A stretch of 64,000 bases of DNA from Muricauda sp. SCSIO 64092 (GTDB lineage: Bacteria > Bacteroidota > Bacteroidia > Flavobacteriales > Flavobacteriaceae): assembly GCF_023016285.1 (NCBI RefSeq), contig NZ_CP095413.1, positions 1-64,000 of the forward strand, read 5' to 3'. Below are positions 20,387 through 29,511 of this stretch, piece after piece. The notes below the pieces were generated by a model. That model was not told the origin of the DNA. It did not search any database and worked only from the letters and a program-made list of their open reading frames with translations. A program made the translations under genes and the position numbers. Positions within the stretch are counted from its first letter, which is position 1, and each line of letters starts with the position of its first letter.

Positions 20387-21475
20387 ATGGCATCAAACAA
20401 AATCATTACCAAAAAATCACTGGAATTCTTTGAGAAATACCTTAATAATGCTTCACCCACAGGTTATGAGTGGGAAGGGCAAAAAATCTGGATGGAGTAT
20501 CTAAAACCTTATGTGGATGATTTTATTACGGATACTTATGGAACTGCGGTAGCGGTCATCAATCCCAAGGCGGATTATAAAGTAGTGATCGAAGGGCATT
20601 CCGATGAAATTTCCTGGTATGTGAATTACATAACCGATAATGGTTTGCTCTATGTCATACGAAATGGAGGGAGTGATCATCAGATTGCGCCGTCCAAATG
20701 GGTAAATATCCATACCAAAACCGGCATTGTAAAAGGAGTTTTTGGGTGGCCCGCCATCCATACCCGAAGAAGTGGCAAGGAAGAACCACCAAAACTTGAA
20801 AACATCTTTATAGATATTGGGGCAAAAGATAAGGAAGAAGTGGAAAAAATGGGTGTGCACGTGGGTTGCGTTATTACCTATCCGGATGAATTCAACGTAC
20901 TGAACAAGGATAAATTTGTATGTCGTGCCCTGGACAATCGTGCCGGTGGGTTCATGATTGCGGAAGTGGCCCGATTGCTTCATGAAAACGACAAAAAGCT
21001 ACCTTTTGGATTGTACATTACCAATTCCGTCCAGGAAGAGATCGGTTTAAGGGGAGCTGAAATGATCACCCAGACCATAAAACCCAATGTGGCCATTGTG
21101 ACCGACGTTACCCATGATACCACTACCCCAATGATAGAAAAGAAAACACAGGGGGATTGTGCTATGGGAAAAGGACCGGTCATTGCCTATGCTCCTGCCG
21201 TACAACAAAAACTAAGGGAACGAATCATAGAAACGGCCGAAGCCAAAAAGATTCCTTTCCAAAGAGCCGCCAATTCTCGTTATACGGGTACGGATACGGA
21301 TGCCTTTGCCTATAGTAATGGTGGTGTTGCTTCTGCTTTGATTTCCCTGCCCTTGCGTTATATGCATACCACAGTGGAAACCGTACATAGGGATGATGTT
21401 GAAAACGTAATCCGATTGATCTATGAAACGCTACTCACCATTGAAGCTGGGGAAACGTTCAGTTATTTTGAGTAG
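20387..21475 (+). CDS. M42 family metallo-aminopeptidase
   Basis: A cytosolic, co-catalytic zinc aminopeptidase of 362 residues that would trim peptides released by proteolysis. Metal and catalytic segments in order: EGHSDEISW (H near 68), CRALDNRAGG (bridging Asp), VQEEIGLRGA (catalytic Glu and metal ligand), VTDVTHDT, and the C-terminal MHTTVETVHRDD with the last His ligand. Such enzymes usually form dodecamers. The gene appears monocistronic with its own promoter; the Nudix gene follows after 122 bases that contain only a small hairpin without T-tract. Confidence 0.93.
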   Translation: MASNKIITKKSLEFFEKYLNNASPTGYEWEGQKIWMEYLKPYVDDFITDTYGTAVAVINPKADYKVVIEGHSDEISWYVNYITDNGLLYVIRNGGSDHQIAPSKWVNIHTKTGIVKGVFGWPAIHTRRSGKEEPPKLENIFIDIGAKDKEEVEKMGVHVGCVITYPDEFNVLNKDKFVCRALDNRAGGFMIAEVARLLHENDKKLPFGLYITNSVQEEIGLRGAEMITQTIKPNVAIVTDVTHDTTTPMIEKKTQGDCAMGKGPVIAYAPAVQQKLRERIIETAEAKKIPFQRAANSRYTGTDTDAFAYSNGGVASALISLPLRYMHTTVETVHRDDVENVIRLIYETLLTIEAGETFSYFE

Positions 21476-21597
21476 GATCCTATACGCTATTTTGGAAGAA
21501 GCTTTGGTTGGGAAACCCAATGCGGCGTTTCGCTTTTCATATTCCTGTCCGTACCATAAGTAGATGTTCAAAACAATAAAGGAAGTAAAACACTTCA

Positions 21598-22137
21598 ATG
21601 GACGAATTGGTTGATATACTTGACGAGCTAGGGAATTATACCGGAAAGGTGACCATGAAATCAGAGGCCCATAAACTGGGCCTTTTCCATCCTACAGTGC
21701 ACGTTTGGTGCTATTCAAAAAACGGCAAGGTCCTGTTACAGCAGCGCAGCGCGAACAAAGACACCTTTCCTTTAAAATGGGATGTTTCCGTAGCCGGACA
21801 TGTAAGTGCGGGAGAGGTATTGGAAATTGCAGCTTTTAGAGAGGTCCAGGAAGAGATTGGGATTACCATCAATACCTCTGCATTAAAAAAAATAGGCATT
21901 TTTAAAACAGAAGAAAAGCATTCGGAAATGATCTGGGACAGGGAATTTACCCATACCTTCCTTTACCAATTGGACGATAAAACACCATTGACCAGGCAAG
22001 AGTCTGAAGTGGAATCCTTAAAATGGTTGTCGATACAAAGCTTTGAAGAGCTCGTTTTACAGGAGGATCCGGGCTTTGTTCCAAATTCAACCGCCCGTTA
22101 TTTGGACGTTTTAAAAGCGATACGGTCGTGTTTATAG
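21598..22137 (+). CDS. Nudix hydrolase, isopentenyl-diphosphate-isomerase-like
   Basis: A 179-residue Nudix protein. The Nudix box is complete (GHVSAGEVLEIAAFREVQEE then IG), and the N-terminal ELVDILDELGNYTG and HPTVHVWCYS resemble the YfcD / IPP isomerase-like branch. That branch contains nucleotide-sugar and other diphosphate hydrolases, so neither isomerase activity nor a specific substrate can be claimed. The last 6 bases overlap the end of convergent hisS. Confidence 0.87.
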   Translation: MDELVDILDELGNYTGKVTMKSEAHKLGLFHPTVHVWCYSKNGKVLLQQRSANKDTFPLKWDVSVAGHVSAGEVLEIAAFREVQEEIGITINTSALKKIGIFKTEEKHSEMIWDREFTHTFLYQLDDKTPLTRQESEVESLKWLSIQSFEELVLQEDPGFVPNSTARYLDVLKAIRSCL

Positions 22138-23508
22138 TGTTGCCGTAAAATCCTCCGGTTTGTCCAGGGCGTACGACCTTTGTTCCCCGGTTTTCATGTT
22201 CTTCACCACAAAACTGCCCGTTTGCAGTTCTTTGTCCCCCAAAAGAATCACATAAGGTACTTTGCGCTTATCTGCATACTTAAACTGTTTTGGCACCTTG
22301 GTGGAAGAAGGGTACAAATCGGCCCGTAAGCCATTTTTCCGCAATTTGGAAACCAATTGCAAGGCAGCCTTTCCTTCTTCCTTTCCAAAATTCAAACAAA
22401 GGACATCCAAGCTCTGTCCCAATGCTTGGGGAAATAGATTGCATTCTTCCAACACTAAATAAATACGATCCAATCCAAATGAGATACCAACCCCACTCAC
22501 ATCCTTCAATCCAAAAATTCCGGTCAGGTCATCGTATCGGCCACCGCCACCAATGGATCCCATTTGCACCCTTTCCGGAGCGGCAACCTCAAATATGGTA
22601 CCCGTATAGTAATTCAAGCCACGGGCCAGGGTAACATCCAGGGCCAATTGGGCGGATTGTAATCCCAAACTTTCCACCATCCCAAAAATAGCCTCCAACT
22701 CCCCTACTCCTTCAAGGCCCACATCGGATTCTACAAGCAAATCCTTTAGTTGGTCCAATTGCGTTTGATGGTCCCCTTCCATTTTAAATAAAGGACTGGC
22801 CTTGTCAATTGCCGAAGTTGTGATTCCCTTGGAGCGCATTTCCTCTTTTACCTTTTCCTCCCCTATTTTATCAAGCTTGTCCAAGGCTACCGTAAAGTCA
22901 ACCAACAGCTGTTGCGCACCAATTACCTCAGCAATACCCGATAATATTTTTCGATTGTTCATTTTAATGGTGCAGCCTTCCAAACCCAGTTCGGAAAAAA
23001 CGGCATCGTACAATTGTACAAACTCCACTTCCTGTAGTAGGGAATTGGCACCGACCACATCGGCATCGCATTGATAAAATTCCCGAAAACGTCCTTTTTG
23101 GGGTCTATCTGCCCGCCACACAGGTTGGATCTGATACCGTTTAAAAGGAAAATCCAGTTCATTTTGATGCATTACCACATAACGGGCAAAGGGTACGGTA
23201 AGATCGTAACGGAGTGCTTTTTCCGTAATCTTGGGTGCCAGGGAGGCGGAACTTTTGGAACTATAGGTAACATCATCGACTTTTGAGATGAAATCCCCGG
23301 AATTCAATATCTTAAAAATTAGACGATCCCCTTCTTCCCCATACTTCCCCAGCAAGGTATCCGAATTTTCAAAACTGGGCGTTTCTATAGGTTGAAAACC
23401 GTAAGTTTCAAAGTGTTTTTTAACCGTGGAAATAATGTGGTTGCGCTTGGCCACCTCAATTGGTGAAAAATCCCGTGTCCCTTTTGGTATACTTGGTTTT
23501 TGTGGCAT
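22132..23508 (-). CDS. hisS: Histidyl-tRNA synthetase
   Basis: HisRS charges tRNA-His. The 458-residue class II enzyme starts MPQKPSIPKGTRDFSP and has motif 2 (RYDLTVPFARYV and FREFYQCDAD), the histidine-binding ARGLNYYTGTIFE and GGGGRYDDL segments and a C-terminal anticodon-binding domain (about 365-458). The ATG at 23508 is preferred; the alternative two codons upstream falls inside the -7 element. The promoter lies right against this start, and its -33 element sits in an intergenic palindromic repeat. Confidence 0.97.
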   Translation of the reverse strand: MPQKPSIPKGTRDFSPIEVAKRNHIISTVKKHFETYGFQPIETPSFENSDTLLGKYGEEGDRLIFKILNSGDFISKVDDVTYSSKSSASLAPKITEKALRYDLTVPFARYVVMHQNELDFPFKRYQIQPVWRADRPQKGRFREFYQCDADVVGANSLLQEVEFVQLYDAVFSELGLEGCTIKMNNRKILSGIAEVIGAQQLLVDFTVALDKLDKIGEEKVKEEMRSKGITTSAIDKASPLFKMEGDHQTQLDQLKDLLVESDVGLEGVGELEAIFGMVESLGLQSAQLALDVTLARGLNYYTGTIFEVAAPERVQMGSIGGGGRYDDLTGIFGLKDVSGVGISFGLDRIYLVLEECNLFPQALGQSLDVLCLNFGKEEGKAALQLVSKLRKNGLRADLYPSSTKVPKQFKYADKRKVPYVILLGDKELQTGSFVVKNMKTGEQRSYALDKPEDFTATL

Positions 23509-23511
23509 GCA

Positions 23512-23543
23512 CAAATATAAGCCTCCCCCTGACCCCCTCCAAA
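23512..23543 (-). promoter_or_regulatory. Putative hisS promoter overlapping a repeat
   Basis: On the minus strand, TTTG (23543-23540) and TATATTTG (23519-23512) are separated by 20 bases, an excellent -33/-7 match. Only three bases separate the -7 element from the ATG, so the hisS mRNA is probably leaderless. The -33 element lies in the left arm of the repeat at 23522-23610. Confidence 0.55.
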
Positions 23544-23610
23544 GGAGGGGAATAAATTTCGATCTCTTTTCATTGAGGAATTCTCCCCTTTTGAGGGAGT
23601 TAGAGGGGAC
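23522..23610. repeat. Imperfect inverted repeat of the flavobacterial CCCCTCC...GGAGGGG type
   Basis: The left arm, CCCCCTCCAAAGGAGGGGAA at its core, and the right arm, TTCTCCCCTTTTGAGGGAG then TTAGAGGGG, are imperfect reverse complements across about 30 AT-rich bases. Each arm can also fold alone. Similar repeats are scattered through flavobacterial genomes. Here one end supplies the last codons and stop of the DUF6495 gene and the other part of the hisS promoter. Confidence 0.7.
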
Positions 23611-24076
23611 TTATAATTTCATCAAACCATTGGTAGAGCTCGCCTTTGGTAATCACAGCTCCCTGTTCGATTAATTGGAACTTATCCAAGTTTTTATCCT
23701 TGGTATAGGCCTTTGATGCTGTTAGGTAATCCACAAAATCGGACTGCCAGTTCTTTTTGAACCAACCAAAACCTTCGCTGGTCCGTAAATCCACTTTGGG
23801 GTTCATCACCTTTACCGAAATGAGTTTCATTTCCTTATCCTCAAGTTCAAACAAATGCATATGGTTGGCGGAGATATTTTCCAAATACTTGACTTTGGAC
23901 AATACGCCCTCCCAAATCAAATCACTGAAGACATCCAATTCCTCTTCGGCCACTTTGGGATTCTTTTGCTTTATGTCCTTCCACTCATCCGCCGTAATGG
24001 ACTGGGTCGCCAAGAAATTGATAAACTCCCCTTGCAGTTCCTCAAACTGCTCTTTTGTCAGCCTTTTAAACTTCAT
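23600..24076 (-). CDS. Conserved DUF6495-like cytoplasmic protein
   Basis: A 158-residue acidic, mostly helical protein without signal peptide or membrane segment. The opening MKFKRLTKEQFEELQ and the later ITADEWKDIKQKNP and NISANHMHLF segments resemble DUF6495, a flavobacterial family of unknown role. I choose the ATG at 24076 rather than a frame opening 21 bases earlier. The final residues (SPL) and stop codon come from the right arm of an intergenic repeat, so the C-terminus may be altered relative to relatives. Confidence 0.7.
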   Translation of the reverse strand: MKFKRLTKEQFEELQGEFINFLATQSITADEWKDIKQKNPKVAEEELDVFSDLIWEGVLSKVKYLENISANHMHLFELEDKEMKLISVKVMNPKVDLRTSEGFGWFKKNWQSDFVDYLTASKAYTKDKNLDKFQLIEQGAVITKGELYQWFDEIISPL

Positions 24077-24099
24077 TATAAAAAATAATTGACACAAAA

Positions 24100-24127
24100 A
24101 TAAAACCCCGAAATCAATCGGGGCCTT
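24100..24127 (-). terminator. Terminator after the Oar-like receptor pseudogene
   Basis: CCCCGA (24106-24111) pairs with TCGGGG (24118-24123); on the minus strand the hairpin is followed by TTTTATTTTT. It lies 26 bases beyond the receptor stop codon. Confidence 0.8.
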
Positions 24128-24152
24128 TGAAAAACACTAAAAATGAATTCCC

Positions 24153-27100
24153 TTAAAATATGTATCGTATACCTACTTGCGCCTGCCATCTGGAAATCAA
24201 ATCAAAATTGTCCACAAATGTCGAGGTTTGGGAAGGGTCAAAACTATACACAGGAGTAGGATTTTCCTGGGAAAAGTCCACGGATACCCCTACCGGCTGT
24301 GTGTTTCTTTCAATTTGAACAACACCCCAATTGGAATTAAGCAAATTGCCAAAGTTCAAAATATCCAAACTTAACTGTAACGTATTTTGATTATCCCCTA
24401 TGGCCTTAAAATTAAGGTCTTGAAGAATTTTCACGTCCCATCTTCCTGTCCATGGCCTCTTTAAATCATTTCTGCCCGTAAAACTACCCCGCCTGGCACT
24501 AAGGTAATCGTCCTGTTGGATGAAGACCTCAAAGGCATCCCGTTGTTCTTGTATTGAGGGATTTCCAGGGAATTGTGGCGCAACAAAATTAAGTTGCTGA
24601 ACTTCTGCCGTAGTTGGCACATAAAGCAAATCGTTGGTAAAAGAACCATCATTATTGATATCCCCGGAATAGGTATACGAGAAACGTTGACCGGAGGCAT
24701 ATTCAAAAAACGCACCGATGGAGGTCGCCCACTTCCCTTTGCCATAGCTCCATTGTTTGTTCAACTGCCCTATAATACGGTGTGTATTGCCAAACAGACT
24801 GGGGGCCAAGGGGGCTCGATTGGCATTTCCCACAACGGGATTTAAATCAAACAGGTCACTGGAAATCTCGGCGGACATGGAATTCACATCAAATGCTTCC
24901 AAGAAATTATACGCCACCATGGCATAAAGGTTGTTCTGAAACTGCTTTTGAAGTTTAAAACTCCAGTTAAAGGAGCGTCCTTCATCAATATTGGAAATGA
25001 CATAGGCGTTTGTGGCCCCACCAAATATTTGAGCTCGGTCTTCAAGTTGGTAAATGGGGCGGGAATCTGGGCCGGTTAGTCTTCCGGTGGGTGTTCCCAG
25101 TCCAAAATTATAGGTTGTTGCGGCATTCAAATCCCTGGTGAAAATGATGTCCGTGGTGGCAACAATTCCATTATCGAACTTATAATCGATACCCAAGTTA
25201 GATCGCCAAACTTGTGGGAATTGGAAATTTGGATTGGTAGGTGTGTAAAAGAAGAAGTCCGTATTTTGAACTTGGTTCCCTACCCATACAAACGGAAACC
25301 TTCCGGAAAAAACTCCGGTACCACCTCGAATTTGAAAACTTTGATCATCGCGGACGTCCCAGTTAAATCCAAGACGTGGGGACCAAAGAATGGAATTGTC
25401 CGGTAAATCAAAGCTATCGAGAAGGATAGGTTCCCCGTTTTCATCAAAATATTGGATATCCGGAGCGTAGGTACCCCCTGCCGACAGGAGCCCACCCTTT
25501 CAATCAATATTTTCATCAATCAAATCACGGGTATTAAAATAGAGTGGTTTATCGGCCCTAAGACCGTAGGTAAGTTTAAAATTATCCGTGATGTCCCATT
25601 CATCCTGTACGTAAAATGCCAATTGGCCCACACTGGTCTCTGCCAAGTTCCATCCGCCCGGTGCCCCTATGGGCAATTGATTGTTTGCATTGAATGTGGT
25701 CTCGGCATCTTGAATCAAATTATCAATTAGACCTCCAGGTTGGGCATTATCCAAAAACTCCTGTACCGAAGCAAAATCCCTAAAGTCAAGACCAATCGGG
25801 AATCCAAAAGTACCTCCATAAGTTCCAAGATTGAATGAATTAAAAAAATCAAACTTCTCATACGAGAAACCTACTGTAACAGTATGATCACCAGAGAAAA
25901 AGGTAAGGTTATTGGTCAATTGAAAAACATCCTGTTCCAAACGATTATTAATTGAAAAAGGTTCATGGCCTGCAATAATGGCCCTTACCCCTTCTTGTTC
26001 AATCTGAATGGAAGGAGCTGGGGACGAGAATGGGTTTCTAAAATCATTAAAACTGGTATAGCCTATCTGCAACTTATTGACGGCCGTGCCATCACCCAAG
26101 GTGGAATTCAATTCTGCCAAAAATGAATTGATCTCGTTATTGATCTGGTATCCGCTATTGGCGAACTGTAAGGTTGTGGCATCAGGACCGCGACGGCCAA
26201 TGGCCAATGGATTCGCATTTAAATCCCGACTGGCATCCAAAAAATTATAGATGAGTGCCAAACGATTATTGTCATTAATGTTCCAATCCAATTTTAAGAT
26301 GCCTTTGGTGGATTCTGAGCCACGCAGGAAACCCTCAAATGGTCCAGTTTCATATCCTAACCCTGCCAATGCATCCGAAACTAATTGCAAATCACTGGCA
26401 CTGACGCGGGATACGTTGTTGCCCCCTTGCCCCCTATCGGCAAAAAAATTGGAACCCAAATCCTCCCTGTCGTCAACTTCAAAATTGGCAAAAAAGAAAA
26501 GCTTGTTTTTCACTATTGGCCCTCCAATACTGATACCATATTGGGTTTGTGTCAAGTCCGGGACAAAAATATCATCTCCGGAAACCTTACCTCCGGTCAA
26601 ATCCTGATTTCTGTAGAACCCATAAACCGTTCCCCTAAATTCATTGGTTCCGCTTTTTGTAACCGCATTTACCGCCGCCCCGGTAAAACCGGCCTGCCTA
26701 ACATCATAAGGGGCCAGGGATACTTGAACCTGATCTATGGCATCCAGGGAAATGGGCTGTGCATTGGACTGGCCGCCAGGAGTTGGGGCGTCCAGACCAA
26801 ATGGATTGTTAAAAATGGAGCCATCCAACGAAAAGTTATTAAACTGGTTGTTCCTCCCCCCAAAGGAAATCCCATCGGAAGATGCCGTCGGTTCCAAACG
26901 GGTGAAATCTGCCTGGGAACGACTAATGGTGGGTAATCTTCTTAGTTCGCGGTCCCCCAAATTGGTTTCCGAACCCGTCCTATCACTGCCAAAAGTCCCA
27001 CTTCTGTCCGAAATTACCACCACTTCGTCCAACTGTTGGCTCTCGGAAACCAGTCGCGCATCCAAATTAAAGGTCTTGCCCAGGGCAAGGAATATGCCCG

Positions 27101-27371
27101 TTTCCTTTTGTTCCTTAAAACCCACATAGGAAATCGTAATCTCATAGGGACCACCAACCCTAAGGTTTAAAAGGGTAAATCTTCCATCCTCATTGGTTAT
27201 GGCGCCGTACCTGGTTCCGGTAGGGGTATGTACCGCTATGACATTGGCACCTAAAAGGGGGACATTTTGGTCATCCAAGACCGTACCCCGAATATTTGAG
27301 GTGGTCACCTGCGAATAGGAAAAAACCATGGAACTGCATATGGCAATTCCCAAGAGTAAAAATCTTTTCAT
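24153..27371 (-). pseudogene. Oar-like TonB-dependent receptor interrupted by one in-frame TGA
   Basis: Read through, this would be a 1072-residue outer-membrane receptor. It has a signal peptide, a CarboxypepD_reg domain (about 24-105, TSNIRGTVLDDQNVPLLGAN), a plug (GFTGAAVNAVTKSGTNEFRG) and a large barrel ending in GIRYIF. A TGA at 25500-25502 ends the first part after 623 residues. The next codon continues in the same frame with no further stop, through SPRLGFNWDV, RGGTGVFSGRFPFVW and the rest of the barrel. The downstream part has no ATG, GTG or TTG until 25196. A single base change (for example CGA to TGA) or a sequencing error explains it. If real, the barrel is truncated and should not assemble. 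Confidence 0.82.
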
Positions 27372-27404
27372 AATGTTCTCTGTTAGTTCATGTTAAAGCC
27401 AATG

Positions 27405-27412
27405 CAAACATA
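27405..27412 (-). promoter_or_regulatory. Putative -7 element of the Oar-like receptor
   Basis: Minus-strand TATGTTTG followed by C matches TAnnTTTG, 33 bases before the ATG. Its preservation suggests the gene was active recently. Confidence 0.35.
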
Positions 27413-27422
27413 TCGCAAAAAA

Positions 27423-27446
27423 AAGAGCTATGAATCCATAGCTCTT
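27423..27446 (-). terminator. Terminator of the rpsF-rpsR-rplI operon
   Basis: AAGAGCTATG and CATAGCTCTT form a perfect 10-bp stem with a 4-base loop; read on the minus strand it runs into eight T residues. Confidence 0.9.
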
Positions 27447-27477
27447 AACAATTTATTAACTAAAATGTGGTTTTTTT

Positions 27478-27930
27478 TCACTTTGCCTCGGCAATCACTT
27501 CAAAAGGAAAATCTATAACAACTTCCCTATGCAATCTAATCTTGGCATTATAAGGTCCTGTTCTTTTAATGGTACCTCCCTGGATGGCAATAAACTTCTT
27601 GTCAATGCTCTCCCCGGCCTTGGAAATGGCTTCTGCCAAATCTATATTGGTTACTGAACCAAACAGTTTGTCGCCAACACCTACTTTGGCAGGTATCTTA
27701 ATCTCCATTGCCTTTATGGAATCCGCCACTTTATTGGCATCGTCAATAATCTGTTTCTCCTTGTGGGCCCTTTGCCTCAAATTTTCGGCCAAAACCTTTT
27801 TGGCGGATGGCGTAGCCAAGGATGCCATTCCCTGGGGAATTAGAAAGTTTCTGCCATAACCGGGCTTTACGGTGACAATATCATCCTTGAAGCCCAAATC
27901 CTGTACGTCTTGTTTTAAAATCAATTCCAT
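27478..27930 (-). CDS. rplI: Large ribosomal subunit protein bL9
   Basis: L9 is the elongated protein anchored on 23S rRNA near L1. The 150-residue product has the signature MELILKQDVQDLGFKDDIV followed by KPGYGRNFLIPQGMA, the long connecting helix, and a C-terminal domain. It follows rpsR after 13 bases and precedes a strong terminator. Confidence 0.98.
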   Translation of the reverse strand: MELILKQDVQDLGFKDDIVTVKPGYGRNFLIPQGMASLATPSAKKVLAENLRQRAHKEKQIIDDANKVADSIKAMEIKIPAKVGVGDKLFGSVTNIDLAEAISKAGESIDKKFIAIQGGTIKRTGPYNAKIRLHREVVIDFPFEVIAEAK

Positions 27931-27943
27931 TGCTTCAATTCTT

Positions 27944-28240
27944 TTATTTTAACATATCACCTACATAGGGCATCAAGGCCAGGTGGCGTGCCCTCTTTAC
28001 TGCTTGCGCGACCTTTCTTTGGTACTTTAAGGAAGTTCCTGTTAGCCTTCTGGGCAACAATTTCCCTTGCTCGTTTACCAATTTCATCAAAAAATCAGGA
28101 TCCTTATAATCAATGTATTTGATTCCGGATTTTTTGAAACGACAATACTTCTTTTGTTTTGTGGTCTCTATGTTCAATGGGGTCAAATACCTGATTTCCC
28201 CATCTTTTTTAGCTTTTGCTTGTTGTTCTATGGATGACAT
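27944..28240 (-). CDS. rpsR: Small ribosomal subunit protein bS18
   Basis: S18 pairs with S6 on the 30S platform. The 98-residue product contains the family core [19 protein letters not shown] and [20 protein letters not shown], followed by RHLALMPYV, with a lysine-rich N-terminal extension of roughly 25 residues that is common in Bacteroidota. It lies 3 bases after rpsF and 13 before rplI. Confidence 0.97.
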   Translation of the reverse strand: MSSIEQQAKAKKDGEIRYLTPLNIETTKQKKYCRFKKSGIKYIDYKDPDFLMKLVNEQGKLLPRRLTGTSLKYQRKVAQAVKRARHLALMPYVGDMLK

Positions 28241-28243
28241 ACC

Positions 28244-28582
28244 CTACGCTTTTACTTTTAGTTTGGTTCTTCTTTTCTCTGCCCATGCAATTGCATGTTT
28301 GTCCAACTTAACGGTAAGAAAACGCATAACACGTTCGTCCCTTCTAAACTCAACTTCATAAGGATTAATCACTTCTCCTGATGATGTAAACTCAAACAAG
28401 TGGTAAAACCCACTTTTTTTGTTCTGGATCGGATAGGCCAATTTTTTAAGCCCCCAATCTTCCTTGGCCACCATTTTGGCGCCATTCTTAACCAAGAAAT
28501 CCTCGAACTTCTTGACTGTTTCCTCTATCTGAGTTTCAGATAGAACGGGATTCAAAATGAAAACAGTTTCGTAATGGTTCAT
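28244..28582 (-). CDS. rpsF: Small ribosomal subunit protein bS6
   Basis: S6 binds S18 on the 30S platform. The 112-residue product starts MNHYETVFILNPVLSETQ and includes WGLKKLAYPIQNKKSGFYHL and RRDERVMRFLTVKL, all typical. It is the first gene of the rpsF-rpsR-rplI operon, the widespread order except that no ssb gene is present. It has a well-formed promoter. Confidence 0.98.
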   Translation of the reverse strand: MNHYETVFILNPVLSETQIEETVKKFEDFLVKNGAKMVAKEDWGLKKLAYPIQNKKSGFYHLFEFTSSGEVINPYEVEFRRDERVMRFLTVKLDKHAIAWAEKRRTKLKVKA

Positions 28583-28605
28583 AAATCTATTTTTTTAAAG
28601 GAGCG

Positions 28606-28636
28606 CAAAAGTAATCATATTTCACTCCGTTCACAA
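28606..28636 (-). promoter_or_regulatory. Putative promoter of the rpsF operon
   Basis: On the minus strand TTG (28636-28634) and TACTTTTG followed by C (28613-28606) are 20 bases apart, matching the Bacteroidota consensus. The leader would be about 20 bases. Confidence 0.6.
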
Positions 28637-28818
28637 GAAAAATGATAATTGTTCGTTAACCTTTTAGGAAGTTATTAACAACTAAAATCAAAAACAAACC
28701 TACATCGTGCATAATACCAAATACACAACAGAATAGGCCATGTTTACATCTTTTGTTGCTGTTTATCGAGTTTATTATGTAATTTGCCGATGATTTAACC
28801 CCACAAATCACCCCATTT

Positions 28819-29511
28819 ATGAAACTAAAAAGTATAATTGTAGACGATTCTTCTATGCAGCGTATGGCGGTAGCTAAGTTAGTCAACAATCACCCACATC
28901 TTGCCTTGGTAGCCGAATACAGTAATGCTATAGAAGCCAAAAATGGTTTAAAGAACAATGAGGTAGACCTTATCTTCCTTGATGTTGAAATGCCCATCAT
29001 CAGCGGTTTTGACCTACTTGAAGCCTTGGAAAATCCACCTCAGGTCATCTTAATTACGGGAAAACCCGACTATGCGCTCAAAGCTTTTGATTATGATGTG
29101 ACCGATTACCTGCACAAACCCATAACACTTGCAAGATTTGAGGCATCCGTAAAACGTGCTGTTTCAAAGTACGAGCAAATGCATCGTTCCGAAGAGGACG
29201 AGGAGCATATTTTTGTAAAAAGCAACCTTAAGAAACGTAAGGTTATCCTTAATGACATCAAATGGATCGAAGCGCTTGGGGATTATATAAAATTGGTTAC
29301 GGATGAAGCGAATATTGTTATCCTGTCGACCATGAAATCCTTTGAAAAACAACTACCGGCAGAAAAGTTTCTAAGAATTCACAAGTCCTACATTGTGAAC
29401 CTGGAAAAAATTGAAAAGTTCAATAGTAAAAATGTGGAAGTTGGGGGACGTCAAATTCCTTTAAGTAGGAACAAAAAGACGGAATTGGCAGAGGCTTTGG
29501 CCAATGTTTAA
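28819..29511 (+). CDS. LytTR-family response regulator
   Basis: A 230-residue two-domain regulator. The receiver domain (about 1-120) has the acidic pair DD near 9-10, the phospho-acceptor D55 in LIFLDVEMP and the conserved Lys of YLHKPI. The LytTR DNA-binding domain (about 130-230) shows IKWIEALGDYIKLVTDE and FLRIHKSYIVNLEKI. These proteins usually answer a membrane histidine kinase of the LytS/YehU type, but none is adjacent, so it is an orphan here. It is divergent from rpsF and abuts convergent priA with no gap. Target genes are unknown. Confidence 0.92.
   Translation: MKLKSIIVDDSSMQRMAVAKLVNNHPHLALVAEYSNAIEAKNGLKNNEVDLIFLDVEMPIISGFDLLEALENPPQVILITGKPDYALKAFDYDVTDYLHKPITLARFEASVKRAVSKYEQMHRSEEDEEHIFVKSNLKKRKVILNDIKWIEALGDYIKLVTDEANIVILSTMKSFEKQLPAEKFLRIHKSYIVNLEKIEKFNSKNVEVGGRQIPLSRNKKTELAEALANV

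Noticed and set aside
21508..21520. Hairpin TTGGG-AAA-CCCAA after the M42 peptidase as a terminator
   Set aside because: The stem is short and no T-tract follows.
25500..25502. TGA read as selenocysteine or programmed readthrough
   Set aside because: No SECIS-like hairpin follows directly, the site lies in a barrel loop with no redox role, and TonB receptors are not known selenoproteins.
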